Notes: generated from the letters alone by a model not told the origin. DNA of 64,000 nucleotides from Paenibacillus sp. TCA20 (GCF_000732325.1 NZ_BBIW01000013.1:1-64000); one strand, 5' to 3'. Positions 8,530 to 16,922 are shown, numbered from the stretch's first letter. Translations and numbers: made by a program.

Positions 8530-9405
8530 ATGGTTGAAGACAGAACGCTGGGCGGTAAAATGTTCTCTATTGTGAATTTTATTCTGCTTGCCGTCATTGC
8601 ACTGGTTACTGTATTGCCATTTGTGCATGTGGTCGCTGGTTCATTTACGACAAGTGCTGAAATGGCAGCCAAGAAATTTGTACTCATCCCGACAGATTGG
8701 AGTCTGGATGCCTACAAGTTTATATTTTCAACAAATACGATCTTTCGAGCGATGCTGGTATCCATTGGAGTTACCGTCATTGGCACATTGTTCAGTATGC
8801 TGATTACATCACTGATGGCATATGGACTCTCGAGACGGGATCTGGATGGACGCAAGGTTATCATGTTTATGGTCGTCTTCACGATGCTGTTCAGCGGAGG
8901 GATGATCCCTACGTTTCTCGTTGTGAAGGAGCTCGGATTAATTGATACGTATGCTGCCCTGATCTTGCCAAGCGCCATAAGTGCCTTTAATATGATCATT
9001 CTTAAAAATTTCTTTCAGAACATTCCGGAGGGCTTGGAAGAATCCGCGAAGATCGACGGATCGAATGATTTTGGAATTCTGTTCCGTATCGTGCTTCCGC
9101 TGTCCATGCCGGCCATTGCAACCATCTCACTGTTCTATGCGGTTACGTATTGGAATACCTATATGAGCGCGATCCTTTATTTAAATGAGAGTAAAATGTG
9201 GCCAATCCAAGTGTTGCTGCGTCAAATCGTTGTACTCGCAAGCGGTATGGACTACAGCTCAGAGCTGGATTCCTCCGTTCCACCGCCCGATCAGGCAGTG
9301 AAGATGGCAGTAATCGTGGTAGCGACACTGCCGATCCTGATGGTCTATCCATTCTTGCAGAAGCATTTCGCGAAAGGTGCGATGCTGGGCTCGATTAAAG
9401 GCTGA
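8530..9405 (+). CDS. ABC sugar transporter permease, LplC/YtcP family
   Basis: A 291-residue CUT1 permease, partner of the preceding gene, 22 bp downstream with ribosome site GGGAGGAGAGAG. The EAA-type loop is LEESAKIDGSNDFGILFRIV. The C-terminus ends in the family-typical FAKGAMLGSIKG. Last gene of the transporter operon; a terminator follows. Confidence 0.92.
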   Translation: MVEDRTLGGKMFSIVNFILLAVIALVTVLPFVHVVAGSFTTSAEMAAKKFVLIPTDWSLDAYKFIFSTNTIFRAMLVSIGVTVIGTLFSMLITSLMAYGLSRRDLDGRKVIMFMVVFTMLFSGGMIPTFLVVKELGLIDTYAALILPSAISAFNMIILKNFFQNIPEGLEESAKIDGSNDFGILFRIVLPLSMPAIATISLFYAVTYWNTYMSAILYLNESKMWPIQVLLRQIVVLASGMDYSSELDSSVPPPDQAVKMAVIVVATLPILMVYPFLQKHFAKGAMLGSIKG

Positions 9406-9445
9406 GCCAGCTGTTTGAAATTTTGGTTATCAAATGTGAGTCACT

Positions 9446-9475
9446 CCGCTCCTCTTCACCAGAGGAGCGGTTTTT
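9446..9475 (+). terminator. Intrinsic terminator of the sugar transporter operon
   Basis: Perfect 10-bp stem CCGCTCCTCT / AGAGGAGCGG with loop TCACC, followed by five T. Confidence 0.92.
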
Positions 9476-9549
9476 GTATTGTAATTATGGTCACGATAAT
9501 GTCTGTACTTATAAGGTCTTGGCTCATCCCCGACCAGAGTCTAGGTTAA

Positions 9550-9596
9550 AAAACCGTCCCCGGTCCGTTTTGAAAAGAAGTAAATTCTCCTAAAAT
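9550..9596 (+). promoter_or_regulatory. Candidate promoter and operator of the Lia/Psp operon
   Basis: TTGAAA (9570-9575) and TAAAAT (9591-9596) are spaced 15 bp, which is short for sigma-A. Overlapping the -35 is an imperfect dyad, AAACCGTCCC followed by CGGTCCGTTT. A LiaR-type activator could bind here, but I cannot confirm the match to the LiaR box from memory. Confidence 0.3.
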
Positions 9597-9689
9597 AAAG
9601 TCATAAGGAACACGAAGTAAAAACAAGAAACAAAACACGAAGCAGATCGTAAAGAAGGAAGACAAACAAGAAGGCGGTGATAACAACAT

Positions 9690-10013
9690 ATGAGATACAG
9701 TAAAGGTAAAAGCTTAGCGATCATCCTGATCGTCGTGGGAGCCTTGATGCTATTCGGAGGGTTTCTTCCCTTCCTGGGAGCAGTAACTAGAGAAATTATG
9801 GGTTATCTGGTTCCAATCGCGATGATCGCTCTTGGATACTACGGTGTCAAGAGAGGAAACACCTTAATCGGTTATATCATTCTTGTCATTGGTGTGCTGG
9901 TTCTGATCAGCAAGCTGGCATGGTTAATCGGACCCCTCATTGCAATCGGGTTGATCGTATTTGGAATTTACATGCTGAAGGACAAGAGCAATTACAGCAG
10001 CAGACGTTACTAA
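9690..10013 (+). CDS. Small LiaI-like membrane protein
   Basis: A 107-residue protein made almost entirely of three or four hydrophobic helices with a short charged tail (KDKSNYSSRRY). It resembles the LiaI/LiaF transmembrane region. In B. subtilis LiaI anchors the PspA-like protein LiaH at the membrane during cell-wall-antibiotic stress; here it is the first gene of an operon with two PspA-family proteins, so an anchor role is a fair inference. The ATG at 9690 follows GGCGGTGA at about 11 bp. Confidence 0.7.
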   Translation: MRYSKGKSLAIILIVVGALMLFGGFLPFLGAVTREIMGYLVPIAMIALGYYGVKRGNTLIGYIILVIGVLVLISKLAWLIGPLIAIGLIVFGIYMLKDKSNYSSRRY

Positions 10014-10050
10014 TTAAATTTAACAGTTGGAAAGGGAGGTCAGATCAAGA

Positions 10051-10722
10051 ATGGGCGTATTTCGTCGAATGCGGGATATCACCGCAGCCACCATTAATGA
10101 ACATCTGGAACAAAGTCAAGATCCTGTCAAGCTGATCGATCAATTTCTGATGGATACACGAAATGAGATTGGAGAGGTTGAGAAGCTTCACCAGCAATAT
10201 TCAAGACATACCAGACAATTAAAGCAGCAGGTAGATGAGGCTTCAGCCATGATTGCGAAGAGAGAAGAGCAGGCTCTGCTGGCACTCAAAGCAGAGGAAG
10301 ATCATCTGGCCAAGCTGGCATTGCAGGAAAAAATGCTCTACGAAGAAAAGTACAAACAGTATATCGAACTGTACGATCAAAGTAGAGATGCATTAACAGA
10401 GCTTGAGGAGCAGTTAGACCATCTCAAGACCGAATATCAAGCAGTGTACAGTAAACGCCAATATTACTATGCAAGAATGCAGACGATACAGCTGCAGCAA
10501 AGAATGAATGAACGCTCTGGCCAATATGGCGGAAGACATGTTCCGGGAATGTTCAATCGTCTCGAGGACCGGGTGTCGGATCTGGAGTATGAGGCAAGAA
10601 GTCTTCGGGATCTGCGCCGCGGCGAGCAGACAAGAGAAACCAGCCAGTATTCCGTTTCAGATCTCTTGGAAAGAGAGATGGCGAAGCTCAAGAAGAAGCT
10701 GGAGAACGGAGGAAAGGAGTAA
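10051..10722 (+). CDS. PspA/IM30 family protein, first copy
   Basis: A 223-residue, almost wholly alpha-helical coiled-coil protein starting MGVFRRMRDITAATINEHLE, the standard PspA/LiaH amphipathic N-terminus. PspA proteins assemble on the inner face of a damaged membrane and stabilise it. The start is ATG 10051 after AAAGGGAGGT; the TTG at 10027 lies ahead of the ribosome site. It differs from the second copy at 11187 in the middle of the coiled coil (Gln/Leu-rich rather than Glu/Arg-rich). The C-terminal 40 residues are charged (SDLLEREMAKLKKKLENGGK). Confidence 0.88.
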   Translation: MGVFRRMRDITAATINEHLEQSQDPVKLIDQFLMDTRNEIGEVEKLHQQYSRHTRQLKQQVDEASAMIAKREEQALLALKAEEDHLAKLALQEKMLYEEKYKQYIELYDQSRDALTELEEQLDHLKTEYQAVYSKRQYYYARMQTIQLQQRMNERSGQYGGRHVPGMFNRLEDRVSDLEYEARSLRDLRRGEQTRETSQYSVSDLLEREMAKLKKKLENGGKE

Positions 10723-10726
10723 TTAG

Positions 10727-11185
10727 ATGAGTAAATTATATCGATCAAGACGCGATAAGATGGTAACCGGGCTACTCGGCGGACTATCCGAAACACTCGG
10801 CATAGACTCCACACTAGCAAGACTGATATTCGTAGTCAGCATCTTTTTTACAGGCGGCGTAATGATCTTCCTTTATTTCATTGCTGCGCTTGTCGTACCG
10901 AAGGAATATATTCCACCTTATGACCCTTATGGTCCAGGACCTGGTCCAGGTGCAGGCGGATATTATGGAAAAGGCAATGAATATGCGAACCAAGGCCGGT
11001 TTGCTTCCTATAGAGAACCGCAGAGAGACCGATTCAGCGGTAATCGTTATCAGAGTTCTAACGCTTATGAGCCCAAAACGGATGATCTCGACTCCATGAT
11101 GGGTGACATTGAGAAGAAAGCATTAAAGAAAGAAGTAGAAGAACTGCGCCAAAAACTATCGAAGTATGAGAAGGGAGATTTATAA
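10727..11185 (+). CDS. PspC-domain envelope stress protein
   Basis: A 152-residue protein. Residues about 1-62 are a PspC domain: KLYRSRRDKMVTGLLGGLSE, then a membrane helix at about 35-57 and the VVPKEY end. A Pro/Gly/Tyr-rich linker (YDPYGPGPGPGAGGYYG) leads to a C-terminal coiled coil (KKALKKEVEELRQKLSKYEK). Starts four bases after the first pspA stop with ribosome site GGAAAGGAG. PspC is a membrane partner of PspA in proteobacteria and actinobacteria; its position between two PspA genes suggests a similar docking job. Confidence 0.88.
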   Translation: MSKLYRSRRDKMVTGLLGGLSETLGIDSTLARLIFVVSIFFTGGVMIFLYFIAALVVPKEYIPPYDPYGPGPGPGAGGYYGKGNEYANQGRFASYREPQRDRFSGNRYQSSNAYEPKTDDLDSMMGDIEKKALKKEVEELRQKLSKYEKGDL

Positions 11186-11186
11186 A

Positions 11187-11882
11187 ATGGGAGTATTTAA
11201 AAGAATTAAAGATATGACAAAAGCATCGGTGAATGAAGTTCTGGACAAAGTAGAAGATCCGATTGTAATGCTGAACCAATATATTCGTGATATGGAAGCA
11301 GAAATTCGTGAGGCAGAAGTTACTGTCGCGAAGCAAATGGCGAATGAGCGCCGGATGAAGCATCGTTTGGAAGAAGCGGAACGTCTTGGTGTACAGCGTG
11401 AATCGCAGGCTGAGGCAGCACTTGTTAACGGGCAGGAGGAAGTCGCACGCAAGCTTCTTGAAGAGAAGATCTACTATGATCAAAAGGCAGAAGAGTACAA
11501 GAACTTCCATGTGGAAGCAGAGACTCAAGCTAAAGAGCTTGTGCAGCAGCTTCATGACATGAAGGATGAGTTCTACAAAATGCGTAACAAGCGCAATGAG
11601 CTTGTATCCCGTGCACAAATGGCTAAAGCCAAAAAGCAAATGAACCAAATCAACAGCGTTCACACGATCGAAAGCGGCAATGCATCTCTTGGATTCCATC
11701 GTATGGAAGAGAAAATTATGCAGCTTGAAGCAGAAGCAGATGTCATGCGTGCTCCATACCGAAGCAGCTACACGAATAATCCGGTAGAAACGGAGAAACA
11801 ATTCAAAGTAAATGAGCAGCTGGAAGCACTAAAGAGCAAGCTGAACGGCAAAGCCTCTTCTGAAGAAGCGCCTAAAGAATAA
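11187..11882 (+). CDS. liaH: PspA/IM30 family protein, second copy (LiaH-like)
   Basis: A 231-residue coiled-coil protein beginning MGVFKRIKDMTKASVNEVLD, close in length and layout to B. subtilis LiaH. The start is ATG 11187 after AAGGGAGAT, one base after the pspC stop, which indicates translational coupling. The C-terminal tail (SKLNGKASSEEAPKE) is acidic and probably flexible. A terminator follows, so the four Psp-type genes form one unit ahead of liaFSR. Confidence 0.85.
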   Translation: MGVFKRIKDMTKASVNEVLDKVEDPIVMLNQYIRDMEAEIREAEVTVAKQMANERRMKHRLEEAERLGVQRESQAEAALVNGQEEVARKLLEEKIYYDQKAEEYKNFHVEAETQAKELVQQLHDMKDEFYKMRNKRNELVSRAQMAKAKKQMNQINSVHTIESGNASLGFHRMEEKIMQLEAEADVMRAPYRSSYTNNPVETEKQFKVNEQLEALKSKLNGKASSEEAPKE

Positions 11883-11945
11883 GCTATTCAAGTCAGCATG
11901 AACTTATGATAGAATCAAGCAGTGGTTTGAACTAGGTTGAATAGA

Positions 11946-11983
11946 GCCATACGGGAGCGATATTGTTCCGTATGGCCTTTTTT
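11946..11983 (+). terminator. Intrinsic terminator after the Psp-type operon
   Basis: 9-bp stem GCCATACGG / CCGTATGGC (11946-11954, 11968-11976) followed by CTTTTTT. It separates the effector genes from liaFSR. Confidence 0.88.
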
Positions 11984-12083
11984 AAGACAATAGACCGGAT
12001 TTAATGGCAGTAGTGCGATTCAAATTTAGCCAAATACATAATCGGCCAGTGCGGTCGAAAATTGACATGAGGGGGTGCGACAG

Positions 12084-12731
12084 ATGAGTAACAAAAAGCA
12101 GTTTTTTGCAATACTGGCGATAGGGATCGGTCTGCTGATGCTGCTTGGGGATTTTATCAGCTTCTTTACGATTGTCGCACTTCTCTTATTGATCTATGGT
12201 TACTTCAAATTCCAATCGGGCAATGCCAAAAAAGGGCGCACATATCTGGGCGTCGGCGCAGCCATTCTCATTCTTGATAATTTGATCTTTGTTGTAGGTG
12301 TAACCCTGATTTCACTTGGGGTGTTCTATTGGAAGGGGCGTAAAGTCCAGCCGAGAGAGGGCTACATTATCAATCAAAATTTCATGTCCAATTTTGCCTG
12401 GGATGAGGAGCCTTGGATGCTTCGGAACACATCGATCTGGCATGTCATCGGTGAAGTGGATGCTGACTTATCGCTGGCCATTCCAGAGTCAAAGGAAACG
12501 GTTGTTTATTTGCAGGGAGTGATGGGAGATATTGATTTATCCATCCCAGAGGATTATGGTGTAGAAATCGAGGCCTTTATATTACTAGGCAAGCAGCAGT
12601 TCGGGAATGATCAAAAAGGTGGAGCGATGAATCGGCTTGTCTATCGGACTCCGGGCTATGAGAACAGTGAATATAAAGTGAAGTTTGTTATTTCCTATTT
12701 AATTGGCGACCTAAACGTGCGATTAACGTAA
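12084..12731 (+). CDS. liaF: LiaF-like cell-envelope stress regulator
   Basis: A 215-residue protein with three or four N-terminal membrane helices (residues about 5-85) and a beta-rich C-terminal domain typical of the cell-wall-active antibiotic response family (GEVDADLSLAIPESKETVVY, then GDIDLSIPEDYGVEI). In B. subtilis LiaF holds the LiaS kinase inactive in the absence of lipid II-targeting antibiotics. ATG 12084 follows GAGGGGGTG. The gene lies 26 bp before the kinase gene, in the conserved F-S-R order. Confidence 0.88.
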   Translation: MSNKKQFFAILAIGIGLLMLLGDFISFFTIVALLLLIYGYFKFQSGNAKKGRTYLGVGAAILILDNLIFVVGVTLISLGVFYWKGRKVQPREGYIINQNFMSNFAWDEEPWMLRNTSIWHVIGEVDADLSLAIPESKETVVYLQGVMGDIDLSIPEDYGVEIEAFILLGKQQFGNDQKGGAMNRLVYRTPGYENSEYKVKFVISYLIGDLNVRLT

Positions 12732-12757
12732 TACTCAACAGGAGGGAGGACTCCCTT

Positions 12758-13810
12758 ATGCAATCCACTAAAACAAAAAATATGGTTACGCGTAGTATGG
12801 GACAGAGCATATTGCTTGCACTGGTGCTGGGTCTGGTTACCTTTTATATATTTTACTCCTATGGATACTTGATGCCGTTTGATGAGTGGGATCATTGGTT
12901 TCAGGCTGGAGCCACCCTTGTATTACTGTTGATTGGATTTGGTGCAATTTATGGCTTCTTCCAAATGTATAGAACCAAAGTACAGCTAGAGAGACTGAGG
13001 GAAACTTTACTGCAGTGGGAGAAGGGGAGTGTGACGAGGGCCGTTCCGGAGCTTGGATATGATGAAGTCGGGCGAATTGGAGAACAGCTGGGCCGAATCA
13101 GTAAGAAGTGGGAGGAGCAGGTCACCTCGCTTCAGCGCCTCTCCACGCATAATGCTCAGCTTGCTGAACAAGCAAGAGTATCTGCCATTGTAGAGGAAAG
13201 ACAGCGTCTAGCCAGAGAGCTGCATGATGCGGTGTCCCAGCAGCTGTTCGCGATATCCATGACAGCTACAGCAGTAGGACGTACACTGGAGAAGGATTTT
13301 GACAGAGCACAGCGTCAGGTGGCGTTAATCGAGGAAATGGCCTCTGTTGCCCAATCCGAGATGAGGGCATTGCTGCTGCATTTACGGCCTGTATATCTGG
13401 AGGGCAAGCATCTTGAACAAGGACTCAAGGAGCTTGTGAGAGAGCTTCAGTCCAAGGTGCCGATGGAAATTTCGCTTGAGATGGATGAAGGCATTCAGCT
13501 GGTAAAAGGGATAGAGAATCATCTATTCCGTATTATTCAGGAAGCCATGTCCAATGCCCTTCGGCATTCTAAGGCGGAAAGAATCGAGATTCGAATTCAG
13601 CGAAAGGATAAAGCCATTCGGGTCATTATCCGGGATGATGGTGAGGGCTTTGAATTGGATGACAAGAAGCAGGCTTCATACGGGTTGTCCAATATGCAGG
13701 AGCGTGTAAATGAGATTGGCGGATCGATCGTATGGATAACGGCTCCGGGCAAAGGAACCCGAATCGAAATAACAGTGCCGGTCATGGAGGAAGAAAGCGA
13801 GGGAGCATAG
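12758..13810 (+). CDS. liaS: LiaS-type sensor histidine kinase
   Basis: A 350-residue kinase with two membrane helices (about 16-40 and 48-70), a very short extracellular loop (typical of intramembrane-sensing kinases), a HAMP-like linker, and a HisKA_3 dimerisation domain with phosphorylated His156 in RLARELHDAVSQQ. The ATPase domain shows N box EAMSNALRHS, G1 DDGEGF and G2 GKGTR. Ribosome site GGAGGGAGGA. It would phosphorylate the LiaR product encoded four bases after its stop. Confidence 0.93.
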   Translation: MQSTKTKNMVTRSMGQSILLALVLGLVTFYIFYSYGYLMPFDEWDHWFQAGATLVLLLIGFGAIYGFFQMYRTKVQLERLRETLLQWEKGSVTRAVPELGYDEVGRIGEQLGRISKKWEEQVTSLQRLSTHNAQLAEQARVSAIVEERQRLARELHDAVSQQLFAISMTATAVGRTLEKDFDRAQRQVALIEEMASVAQSEMRALLLHLRPVYLEGKHLEQGLKELVRELQSKVPMEISLEMDEGIQLVKGIENHLFRIIQEAMSNALRHSKAERIEIRIQRKDKAIRVIIRDDGEGFELDDKKQASYGLSNMQERVNEIGGSIVWITAPGKGTRIEITVPVMEEESEGA

Positions 13811-13814
13811 GATT

Positions 13815-14474
13815 ATGGAAGATGAAAGTATGGAAGTTGCCATTAAGGTGCTGCTGGTCGATGACCATGAGATGGTGCGGATTGGGCTGGCGGCTGTGCT
13901 GGATACCGAGGATGGGATCGAGGTTGTTGGTGAAGCAGGGAGCGGAGAGGAAGGCATTCGTCTTGCTCAGGAGTACCATCCCGATGTCGTTCTGATGGAT
14001 CTGGTGATGGAAGGAATGGATGGGATTGAAACGACCAAGCAGCTGTTAAAGATGCAGCCAGAATGCAAGGTTATCGTACTTACCAGCTATCTGGATGATG
14101 AGAAGATGTATCCCGTCATTGAAGCTGGAGCATTTAGCTACTTACTTAAAACTTCACGTGCTTCTGAGATTGCGGATGCGATCCGTGCTGCTGCGCGCGG
14201 TCAGTCTGTTCTGGAGTCTCAGGTAGCTTCCAAGATGATGAACCGCTTCCGTCAGCCGCAAGAGCAGGCCAAGGCGCATGAAGGCCTCACTGAACGTGAG
14301 ATGGATGTTCTAAGACTGCTCGCACAAGGCAAATCGAATCAGGATATTGCGGACACACTGATTATCGGTATTAAAACGGTCAAGTTTCATGTGACGAATA
14401 TTCTCGCGAAGCTGGGGGTAGATGATCGTACGCAAGCTGCGATTTATGCTTATAAGAATGGCCTGGCCGAGTGA
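13815..14474 (+). CDS. liaR: LiaR-type NarL/FixJ response regulator
   Basis: A 219-residue regulator with an N-terminal receiver domain (acid pocket VDDHE; phosphorylated Asp62 in VVLMDLVMEG; Lys of LLKTS) and a C-terminal LuxR-type helix-turn-helix (LTEREMDVLRLLAQGKSNQDI). Four bases after liaS. By homology it activates the upstream Lia/Psp operon, making a feedback locus. Confidence 0.93.
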   Translation: MEDESMEVAIKVLLVDDHEMVRIGLAAVLDTEDGIEVVGEAGSGEEGIRLAQEYHPDVVLMDLVMEGMDGIETTKQLLKMQPECKVIVLTSYLDDEKMYPVIEAGAFSYLLKTSRASEIADAIRAAARGQSVLESQVASKMMNRFRQPQEQAKAHEGLTEREMDVLRLLAQGKSNQDIADTLIIGIKTVKFHVTNILAKLGVDDRTQAAIYAYKNGLAE

Positions 14475-14524
14475 TAAGGAACAACTCTCAAATTCAAATT
14501 CATATAAACTGCGCATCACAATGT

Positions 14525-14561
14525 AAGGCCCCGAGACTCTGAATAGATGAGCCGGGGCCTT
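14525..14561 (+). terminator. Terminator after liaR
   Basis: Perfect 9-bp GC-rich stem AAGGCCCCG / CGGGGCCTT with a 19-base loop; the following T-rich tract is interrupted. It may serve both liaR and the convergent gene at 14581. Confidence 0.7.
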
Positions 14562-14580
14562 CTCTTACTTTATAGAAATA

Positions 14581-14913
14581 TTAGATGAGGAAGAGCAAAG
14601 CGAGGAACGAGAGACCTAGTGCCCAATCATAGCCATAGCCGCCGTAAGGATAGAAGCCTTTAACTACGGCCTGCTTCTTTAGCTTTTTCTGTTTTTTCTT
14701 CGGCTGCTCTGCTTGTTTGCTCTCGAGTACACTCGATTTGTAAGCTCGGCAGGATCTGTATTTACTTTTGCGTTCATCAGTCAGAAAAATATGGGTTCCA
14801 TTACAGCTGTGCAGTCTGCCTACGAACCGTCTGCCGTCTTTCATGACAGCACATACCATTTTACCGCAATGCTGGCCTATATTTTCCGGGGATAACGGAC
14901 GTACAGGATACAT
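14581..14913 (-). CDS. Uncharacterised small protein: possible LSm-like barrel, basic linker, hydrophobic tail
   Basis: A 110-residue protein I do not recognise. Residues about 10-48 (KMVCAVMKDGRRFVGRLHS...THIFLTDE) have the alternating pattern and DGR-x-F-x-G-x-L turn seen in Sm-like and SH3-like small barrels. A strongly basic stretch follows (KQAEQPKKKQKKLKKQ), then an aromatic Gly/Tyr segment (YPYGGYGYDW) and a C-terminal hydrophobic helix. ATG 14913 is chosen because AGGTGA lies six bases upstream; the longer frame from 14976 has no ribosome site. Convergent with liaR. The fold suggestion is a visual guess; nucleic-acid or membrane-surface binding would fit the composition. Confidence 0.65.
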   Translation of the reverse strand: MYPVRPLSPENIGQHCGKMVCAVMKDGRRFVGRLHSCNGTHIFLTDERKSKYRSCRAYKSSVLESKQAEQPKKKQKKLKKQAVVKGFYPYGGYGYDWALGLSFLALLFLI

Positions 14914-15142
14914 AACATTCACCTCAATCGTAGATATTGTACTAGAGAGAATGAAGTTAAAGGTAGGGTTCTCCATTCTGTCTAACTTATATGTATTCTC
15001 TTAAAGTCGAACAGGTATAGACCTCTAACCAAGCCTTGTATGATAGATGAGCAATTATTTGAAATCTGGTTATAAGAATAAGAGAATACCTATACTAGTA
15101 GGAATTAAGGTCTTCTTAAGCATAGCTTCGGAAGTTCAGTTG

Positions 15143-15151
15143 TGCTAAAAT
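15143..15151 (+). promoter_or_regulatory. Candidate extended -10 promoter of the first zwf
   Basis: TGCTAAAAT matches the extended -10 pattern (TGn followed by a TATAAT-like hexamer), about 70 bases before the start codon. No good -35 is visible. The rest of the 300-base gap from 14914 holds no gene. Confidence 0.4.
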
Positions 15152-15220
15152 GTCAGCAACATCCAGGAAGCTCTATAAGCAGTTCAAAAATAAAACTATC
15201 CGATAGGGAAAGAAGGAGCT

Positions 15221-16783
15221 ATGGCGAACATTCAAAAGGTTGAAACAATGCAGGCATCGAGTGCGGTATTTTTCATTTTTGGAGCTACGGGCGATCTTGC
15301 CCGGCGCAAGCTTTTTCCTGCGATCTATAGTCTTTACCGGGAAGGTAAGCTGTCAGATCACTTCGCCGTGATCGGTCTGGCAAGACGTCAGCGTACACGT
15401 GAGGAGTTCAGAGAAGATGTGCTGTCCTCGATAAAAGAGTTTTGTCGTTATAAGCCAGGCGATGGAAAGCAAGAGGAATGGGACGAGTTTGCGCGGCATT
15501 TTGAATATAAGTCTTTAGATATTCATCAGGTCGATGGGTTTCGAGAGCTTAATGCCTTTACGGAGGAAGTGGAACATGAATTTTCCATTCCCGGCAATCG
15601 TCTCTTCTATCTGGCGCTGGCTCCCGAGCTGTTTGGAAACGTGTCTTCCCATCTTAAGGAAGGCGGGCTGCTTGAAAGTGCAGGCTGGCACAGGCTGATC
15701 ATTGAGAAGCCCTTTGGCTATGACTTGGGCTCGGCAGAGCAGCTGAATGAGCAAATTCGTGAAGTGTTCCGTGAAGAAGAAATTTACCGGATCGATCATT
15801 ATTTGGGCAAAGAAATGGTACAGAACATAGAGGTGATCCGTTTCGGCAATGCCTTTTTCGAGCCGTTATGGAATAACAAGCATATTTCCAATATTCAGAT
15901 AACGCTGGGTGAGACCGTTGGAGTTGAAGAGCGCGGAGGATACTATGACCAGGCCGGCGCTCTTCGTGATATGGGACAAAACCATATGCTGCAAATGCTC
16001 ACGATGATTGCCATGGAGCCGCCAAGCCGGCTTGTGCCCGAGGATATCCGGGATGAGAAGGTGAAGGTGCTTCGCTCTTTACGGCCATTTGTTTCAAGTG
16101 AGGATGTGAGCGCGAATGTCGTTCGTGGTCAATATACGGAAGGTGATGTGAAGGGTGTACATCTGCCCGGTTATCGCCAGGAGGATAAAGTAGATCCCGG
16201 TTCCAATACGGAAACGTATTTTGCGGCGAGGGTATTCGTCGATAACTTCCGGTGGGCCGGAGTGCCCTTCTATATCCGTACTGGTAAGCGACTGCCTGTG
16301 AAAACGACAGAGGTGGTTGTGGAGTTCAAATCCATGCCGAACAATGTGTACCTTGGCCAAAAATATAAGCTCGAGCCAAACCTCCTTGTCATCCGTGTAA
16401 ATCCGATGGAGGGTATTTATATCAAGATCAATGCCAAGAAGCCAGGTACAGATTCGGAGATTGAGCCGCTTGCCATGGATTTTTGCCAGAGCTGTATGAT
16501 TGGAATTAACTCCCCGGAGGCTTATGAACGGCTCATTCATGATGCCGCAGAAGGAGACTCCACCTATTTCACAAGATGGGATGAAGTTGCAACAGCCTGG
16601 TCCTTCGTAGACCGTATTGCAGCGGTATGGCAGGAACAGCCGGAGAGTCTGTCCTATTATCCTGCTGGCAGCTGGGGGCCGTCTGCAGCGGATAACCTGC
16701 TGGAGCAGGATGGACATCATTGGTGGCCGGTTAATGGACAGGATGAAGACAACGTCATCTGGATAAAGAACAATGAAGGATGA
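15221..16783 (+). CDS. zwf: Glucose-6-phosphate 1-dehydrogenase, first copy
   Basis: A 520-residue cytoplasmic enzyme oxidising glucose 6-phosphate to 6-phosphogluconolactone with NADP+, the entry step of the oxidative pentose phosphate pathway. The dinucleotide-binding GATGDLARRK is at residues 21-30, EKPFGYDL at about 162-169, and the substrate-binding and catalytic RIDHYLGKE at 190-198. Ribosome site AGAAGGAG before ATG 15221. It stands alone, unlike the second copy at 24401 that is followed by gnd. The two proteins differ clearly in sequence and length (520 against 484 residues), so this is not a recent duplicate. Confidence 0.95.
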   Translation: MANIQKVETMQASSAVFFIFGATGDLARRKLFPAIYSLYREGKLSDHFAVIGLARRQRTREEFREDVLSSIKEFCRYKPGDGKQEEWDEFARHFEYKSLDIHQVDGFRELNAFTEEVEHEFSIPGNRLFYLALAPELFGNVSSHLKEGGLLESAGWHRLIIEKPFGYDLGSAEQLNEQIREVFREEEIYRIDHYLGKEMVQNIEVIRFGNAFFEPLWNNKHISNIQITLGETVGVEERGGYYDQAGALRDMGQNHMLQMLTMIAMEPPSRLVPEDIRDEKVKVLRSLRPFVSSEDVSANVVRGQYTEGDVKGVHLPGYRQEDKVDPGSNTETYFAARVFVDNFRWAGVPFYIRTGKRLPVKTTEVVVEFKSMPNNVYLGQKYKLEPNLLVIRVNPMEGIYIKINAKKPGTDSEIEPLAMDFCQSCMIGINSPEAYERLIHDAAEGDSTYFTRWDEVATAWSFVDRIAAVWQEQPESLSYYPAGSWGPSAADNLLEQDGHHWWPVNGQDEDNVIWIKNNEG

Positions 16784-16913
16784 ATAAACCGAGCTGGATA
16801 ATTGAATTAGATTGTGATTCTTAATGATGCAAAGCAGGGACCCTTCTATAATCAGGAGGACTCTGCTTTTTTAGTGTGAGATAAAATATACAGGTAAAAA
16901 TAAATAACAAATG

Positions 16914-16922
16914 TGGTATAAT
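16914..16922 (+). promoter_or_regulatory. Extended -10 promoter upstream of prfC
   Basis: TGGTATAAT, a perfect TGnTATAAT element, lies about 118 bases before the prfC start. The -35 region is poor, as allowed for extended -10 promoters. A short imperfect hairpin with T run just upstream (about 16831-16872) may terminate zwf transcription. Confidence 0.5.

Noticed and set aside
11058..11801. 247-residue open frame antisense to the second pspA
   Set aside because: Opposite to a well-supported PspA gene, without a ribosome site; Cys/Phe/His-rich composition typical of a reversed coding strand.
15005..15120. Short palindrome-like patches (AGGTATAGACCT, CCTATACTAGTAGG) before zwf
   Set aside because: Too short or imperfect to claim as operators in an A+T-rich spacer.
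16094..16720. 208-residue open frame antisense to zwf
   Set aside because: Lies wholly within a clear G6PDH gene and has no ribosome site or recognisable motif.
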